NCBI RefSeq assembly: GCF_016592595.1
Contig: NZ_AP012977.1
Span: 372,001 to 436,000, forward strand
Source of the DNA: Abyssogena phaseoliformis symbiont OG214
GTDB lineage: Bacteria; Pseudomonadota; Gammaproteobacteria; PS1; Pseudothioglobaceae
Direction of reading: 5' to 3'
Length of the DNA: 64,000 nt
Shown here: in pieces, positions 61,628 to 64,000 of the stretch
Numbering within the stretch: the stretch's first letter is position 1
Layout of the letters: each line of letters starts with the position of its first letter
Notes under the pieces: model-generated
Database searches by the model: none
Seen by the model: only the letters and a program-made list of their open reading frames with translations
What the model was told of the DNA's origin: nothing
Translations under genes and position numbers: made by a program

Positions 61628-62527
61628 TTAATTTAATAAATATAACAGCAATGCTTTTTGCACGTGCAAACGATTTTCAGCTTCAAACCAAACCAAACTT
61701 TGATTACCATCAATCACATTGGCAGATACCTCTTCGCCGCGGTGTACAGGTAAGCAATGCATAAATACAGCACTAGGTTTGGCTTTTGACATTAAGGCTG
61801 TATTGACAGAAAAGTCTTTAAAAGCAATTTCACGCTTTGTTTGTTCAGCTTCTTGTCCCATACTTGCCCAGACATCAGTTACTACCAAATCAACTGCTTG
61901 GCAGGCTTTTTTTGCATCGGCGAATAAATGAACATGGCGGGCATATTTCTCAATAAAACTTTGATTTGGTTGGTAGTTTTGAGGCGTGGCAATGTTAAGT
62001 TTAAAGTTAAAACTTTTTGCTGCTTGCATATAAGTGTGGCACATGTTGTTGCCATCGCCAACCCAAGCCACGGTTTTATTGGCAATTGAGCCATTGTGCT
62101 CTTGGTAAGTCATTATGTCGGCCAGTAGTTGACAAGGGTGTGACTCATCAGACAGGGCGTTGATAATTGGTACGGAAGAATATTTGGCAAAGGTGTGAAT
62201 ATCCTTATGAGAAGAGACGCGCATCATAATGACATCAACCATTGAACTAATCACAATTGCACTGTCAATAATTGGTTCGCCACGACCTAATTGAATGTCT
62301 TTATCGGATAAAAATAGAGCGCGGCCACCTAGTTGGGTCATGCCTGCTTCAAAGGAAACGCGTGTGCGTGTGGAGGACTTGTCAAAAATCATAGCCAGTG
62401 TTTTGTGCTCTAATGTTTTGTTGATTTCGCCAGATTTATATTGCTTTTTGAGTACAATTGCTTGTTTAATGATTTGAGTTAAATCATGACTTGATAAGTC
62501 ATCCAGATTAATAAAGTGTTTTATCAT
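61628..62527 (-). CDS. argF: Ornithine carbamoyltransferase
   Basis: Makes citrulline from ornithine and carbamoyl phosphate. The 299 aa protein has IFDKSSTRTRVSFEAGMTQL (carbamoyl phosphate), ALSDESHPCQLLADIMTYQE, WVGDGNNMCHTYMQAAKSF, DVWASMGQE, and MHCLPVHRGEEVSANVIDG. ATG 62527 follows an AGGAGAT site and gives the standard start MIKHFINLDDL; a longer open frame upstream overlaps argD and is rejected. Second gene of an argD-argF unit (13-base gap). Confidence 0.97.
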   Translation of the reverse strand: MIKHFINLDDLSSHDLTQIIKQAIVLKKQYKSGEINKTLEHKTLAMIFDKSSTRTRVSFEAGMTQLGGRALFLSDKDIQLGRGEPIIDSAIVISSMVDVIMMRVSSHKDIHTFAKYSSVPIINALSDESHPCQLLADIMTYQEHNGSIANKTVAWVGDGNNMCHTYMQAAKSFNFKLNIATPQNYQPNQSFIEKYARHVHLFADAKKACQAVDLVVTDVWASMGQEAEQTKREIAFKDFSVNTALMSKAKPSAVFMHCLPVHRGEEVSANVIDGNQSLVWFEAENRLHVQKALLLYLLN

Positions 62528-62540
62528 AGGTATCTCCTGC

Positions 62541-63698
62541 TTATAAAGCATTGACCAAATCGCTAACTTTATTAATAAGAATATCAGCGTCAAATTTGTC
62601 AATAATCAAGGGTGGAAGTAAGCGTATTGATTGCCCAGTGATGTTAATCAAGAGTTGATTGTCTAATGCTTTTTGCAAAAGTGTAGAACAGTCTTGGTTT
62701 AGTTCAATGGCAATCATTAGACCTTTCGATCGAATTTCAAGTACTTTGTCTGAATCTTTAAGTTTGTTCTTAAAGCCTGATGTAATATATTCGCCCATCA
62801 TTAAAACATTATCTAAAATGTTGTCTTTTTCAATAACATCTAATACGGTTAATGCCGTTTTGCAAACCAATGGATTGCCGCCAAAAGTAGAGCCATGTGT
62901 GCCAGGCGTGAGTAATTTTGAAGCCTTGCCTTTTGCAAGACAAGCGCCGATTGGCACGCCATTACCAAGCCCTTTTGCTAAAGTGAGTAAATCTGGCGTT
63001 ATGTTATTATAAAAATGTGCAAATAGCTTGCCAGTACGACCTATGCCTGTTTGTACTTCGTCAAGAATTAACAGCCAATTGTTATTATTACAAATTTCTT
63101 GAACCTGGTTTAAATAAAACTCGTCTGGAATAACAATGCCACTCTCACCTTGGATGGGTTCAAGCATAACTGCAACAATTCTATTGTTATTTTCATGGGC
63201 TTTAATGGCGTTAATATCATTAAAGTCAATATGAATAAACTCGCTAACTAGTGGTGTAAAACCTGCTTGCACTTTAGGATTTCCAGTGGCTGATAGTGTT
63301 GCCATGGTACGTCCATGAAAGCTTTGATTAAATGTAAGTATGGTTGGATTGCTAATGTTTTGGGAATGACCATGTAAACGTGCAATTTTAATGGCTGCTT
63401 CATTGGCTTCAGCGCCAGAGTTGGCAAAAAAAGCGGTGTCCATATTAGACAATTGGCATAATTTTTCAGCTAAGTCTTCTTGATGTTGAATGTGATACCA
63501 ATTACTAGTATGTAGTAAATTAGCAGCTTGTGTTTGAATTGCTTTCGTAATATTTTGATGGCAATGACCAAGACCAACAACACCAACACCGCAAAGCGCA
63601 TCTAGGTATTGCCTACCTTTGTCATCTATCAGGTAGCAACCCCTGCCTTTAACAAAGGTAACTTCAAGTGGTGCATAGTTTGACATTAAATAGGACAT
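62541..63698 (-). CDS. argD: Acetylornithine aminotransferase
   Basis: PLP enzyme of arginine synthesis, also able to act as succinyldiaminopimelate aminotransferase in lysine synthesis. The 385 aa protein has FVKGRGCYLIDDKGRQYLDA, FANSGAEANEAAIKIAR, FNQSFHGRTMATLSATGNPK, LEPIQGESGIVIPDEFYL, LLILDEVQTGIGRTGKLFAH, and the PLP lysine in LTLAKGLGNGVPIGA. Start could be ATG 63698 (MSYLMSNYAPLEV) or the internal ATG at codon 5. Followed by argF. Confidence 0.97.
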   Translation of the reverse strand: MSYLMSNYAPLEVTFVKGRGCYLIDDKGRQYLDALCGVGVVGLGHCHQNITKAIQTQAANLLHTSNWYHIQHQEDLAEKLCQLSNMDTAFFANSGAEANEAAIKIARLHGHSQNISNPTILTFNQSFHGRTMATLSATGNPKVQAGFTPLVSEFIHIDFNDINAIKAHENNNRIVAVMLEPIQGESGIVIPDEFYLNQVQEICNNNNWLLILDEVQTGIGRTGKLFAHFYNNITPDLLTLAKGLGNGVPIGACLAKGKASKLLTPGTHGSTFGGNPLVCKTALTVLDVIEKDNILDNVLMMGEYITSGFKNKLKDSDKVLEIRSKGLMIAIELNQDCSTLLQKALDNQLLINITGQSIRLLPPLIIDKFDADILINKVSDLVNAL

Positions 63699-63719
63699 TG
63701 TGTTTATCTCTCAGAAGCA

Positions 63720-63742
63720 AAAAGCCCCATTTTGGGGCTTTT
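63720..63742 (-). terminator. Terminator between the small unknown gene and argD
   Basis: Perfect nine-pair stem AAAAGCCCC / GGGGCTTTT around loop ATTTT, followed by T on both strands. It lies 19 bases after the stop of the 63761 gene on the minus strand and separates it from argD. Confidence 0.9.
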
Positions 63743-63760
63743 ATTACCAATCAGAAGTTA

Positions 63761-63964
63761 TTATGACTGGTAGGTTAATGGTGGTGCCATTTCATCGTTG
63801 ATTTCATCTAATTCTTTTTTGTAGCCTTCATAAAAAGAACCTGCCGGTGGATTAATCCATTCTTCATAAGAAAAGCCATTGGCTTGTGTATGAACTTTGA
63901 ACGTATTTTGTAATGCAATTCTTTTTGCACTTAATTCATTAGAATGTTGATTTGTTGCGTTCAT
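63761..63964 (-). CDS. Small conserved-looking protein of unknown function
   Basis: 67 aa, soluble, no cysteines: basic N-terminal half (NELSAKRIALQNTFKVHTQA) and a C-terminal half with NGFSYEEWINPPAGSFYEGY and KKELDEINDEM. Strong TAGGAGATTAA ribosome site and its own terminator make it a real, well-expressed gene. I cannot assign a family; the Pro-Pro-Ala-Gly-Ser-Phe-Tyr segment looks like a binding motif. Its promoter lies outside the window. Confidence 0.65.
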   Translation of the reverse strand: MNATNQHSNELSAKRIALQNTFKVHTQANGFSYEEWINPPAGSFYEGYKKELDEINDEMAPPLTYQS

Positions 63965-64000
63965 TTAATCTCCTAAATATTTAAGTTTGTAAAACCGCCA

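Noticed and set aside
62528-62602. Longer N terminus for argF starting at 62602
   Set aside because: It would overlap argD, lacks a ribosome site, and the ATG at 62527 has AGGAGAT and the family-typical start.

Overview
The window is a 64 kb stretch of an AT-rich bacterial chromosome. The housekeeping proteins (ObgE, IlvA, Icd, DksA, RNase E, LpxC, NfuA, a CbbY-type phosphatase) look gammaproteobacterial. The best guess is a sulfur-oxidising, autotrophic relative of the SUP05/Thioglobaceae group, including the chemosynthetic symbionts of vesicomyid clams and bathymodioline mussels. That assignment is inference from protein resemblance, base composition, a CbbY-like gene, sulfur-globule-like secreted proteins, very many pseudogenes and the absence of ftsZ between ftsA and lpxC. 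No sulfur-oxidation enzyme lies in the window.

Layout. 1-1939: obgE-proB. 2045-6918: wreck of one large SF1 helicase/nuclease gene. 7055-11210: compact operon folK-panB-panC-nfuA-membrane protein-thiL. 11248-13987: dksA, then divergent cbbY-like and ilvA. 13982-16473: decay zone with a nonsense-interrupted XRE regulator, three secreted or lipoprotein genes and rimI. 16477-17727: icd. 17838-20209: four tandem paralogues of a repetitive secreted protein, two intact and two decaying. 20284-28729: tRNA-Asn followed by a decayed prophage or integrative element (serine recombinase, DUF3310, primase-helicase, cytosine methyltransferase, tyrosine recombinase, and a striking inverted repeat enclosing a promoter). 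28744-32624: aminotransferase, uvrB, queE. 32625-34551: broken periplasmic Hsp20 and broken SulP transporter. 34584-45541: aroC, GFA-family gene, tRNA-Arg, pyrF, tRNA-Val, broken Sel1 protein, ICMT-like methyltransferase, ubiM-like, pdxH, aroE, rne, pteridine reductase, MidA-like methyltransferase. 45557-50237: a MITE, then the tightly overlapping uppP-PAP2-pepN-pncC operon. 50248-51729: mcrBC remnant. 51729-54815: dusA-ftsA-lpxC. 54881-61065: branched-chain and lipid genes ilvB-ilvH-ilvC-pssA-leuA and a holD-like gene. 61112-61624: broken queH. 61628-63964: argF, argD and a small unknown gene.

How it fits together. Intact genes are core biosynthesis: pantothenate, folate, thiamine, branched-chain amino acids, arginine, proline, shikimate, pyridoxal, pyrimidine, ubiquinone and lipid A, consistent with a nutritionally self-sufficient cell. 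What is broken is accessory: defence (SF1 helicase/nuclease, McrBC), phage genes, regulation, secreted or surface proteins, an anion transporter and RimI. Many of the inactivating stops are TAA or TAG at positions where a glutamine codon is expected or plausible, which fits C-to-T drift under relaxed selection. Functions are read from sequence motifs only; no database search was possible.
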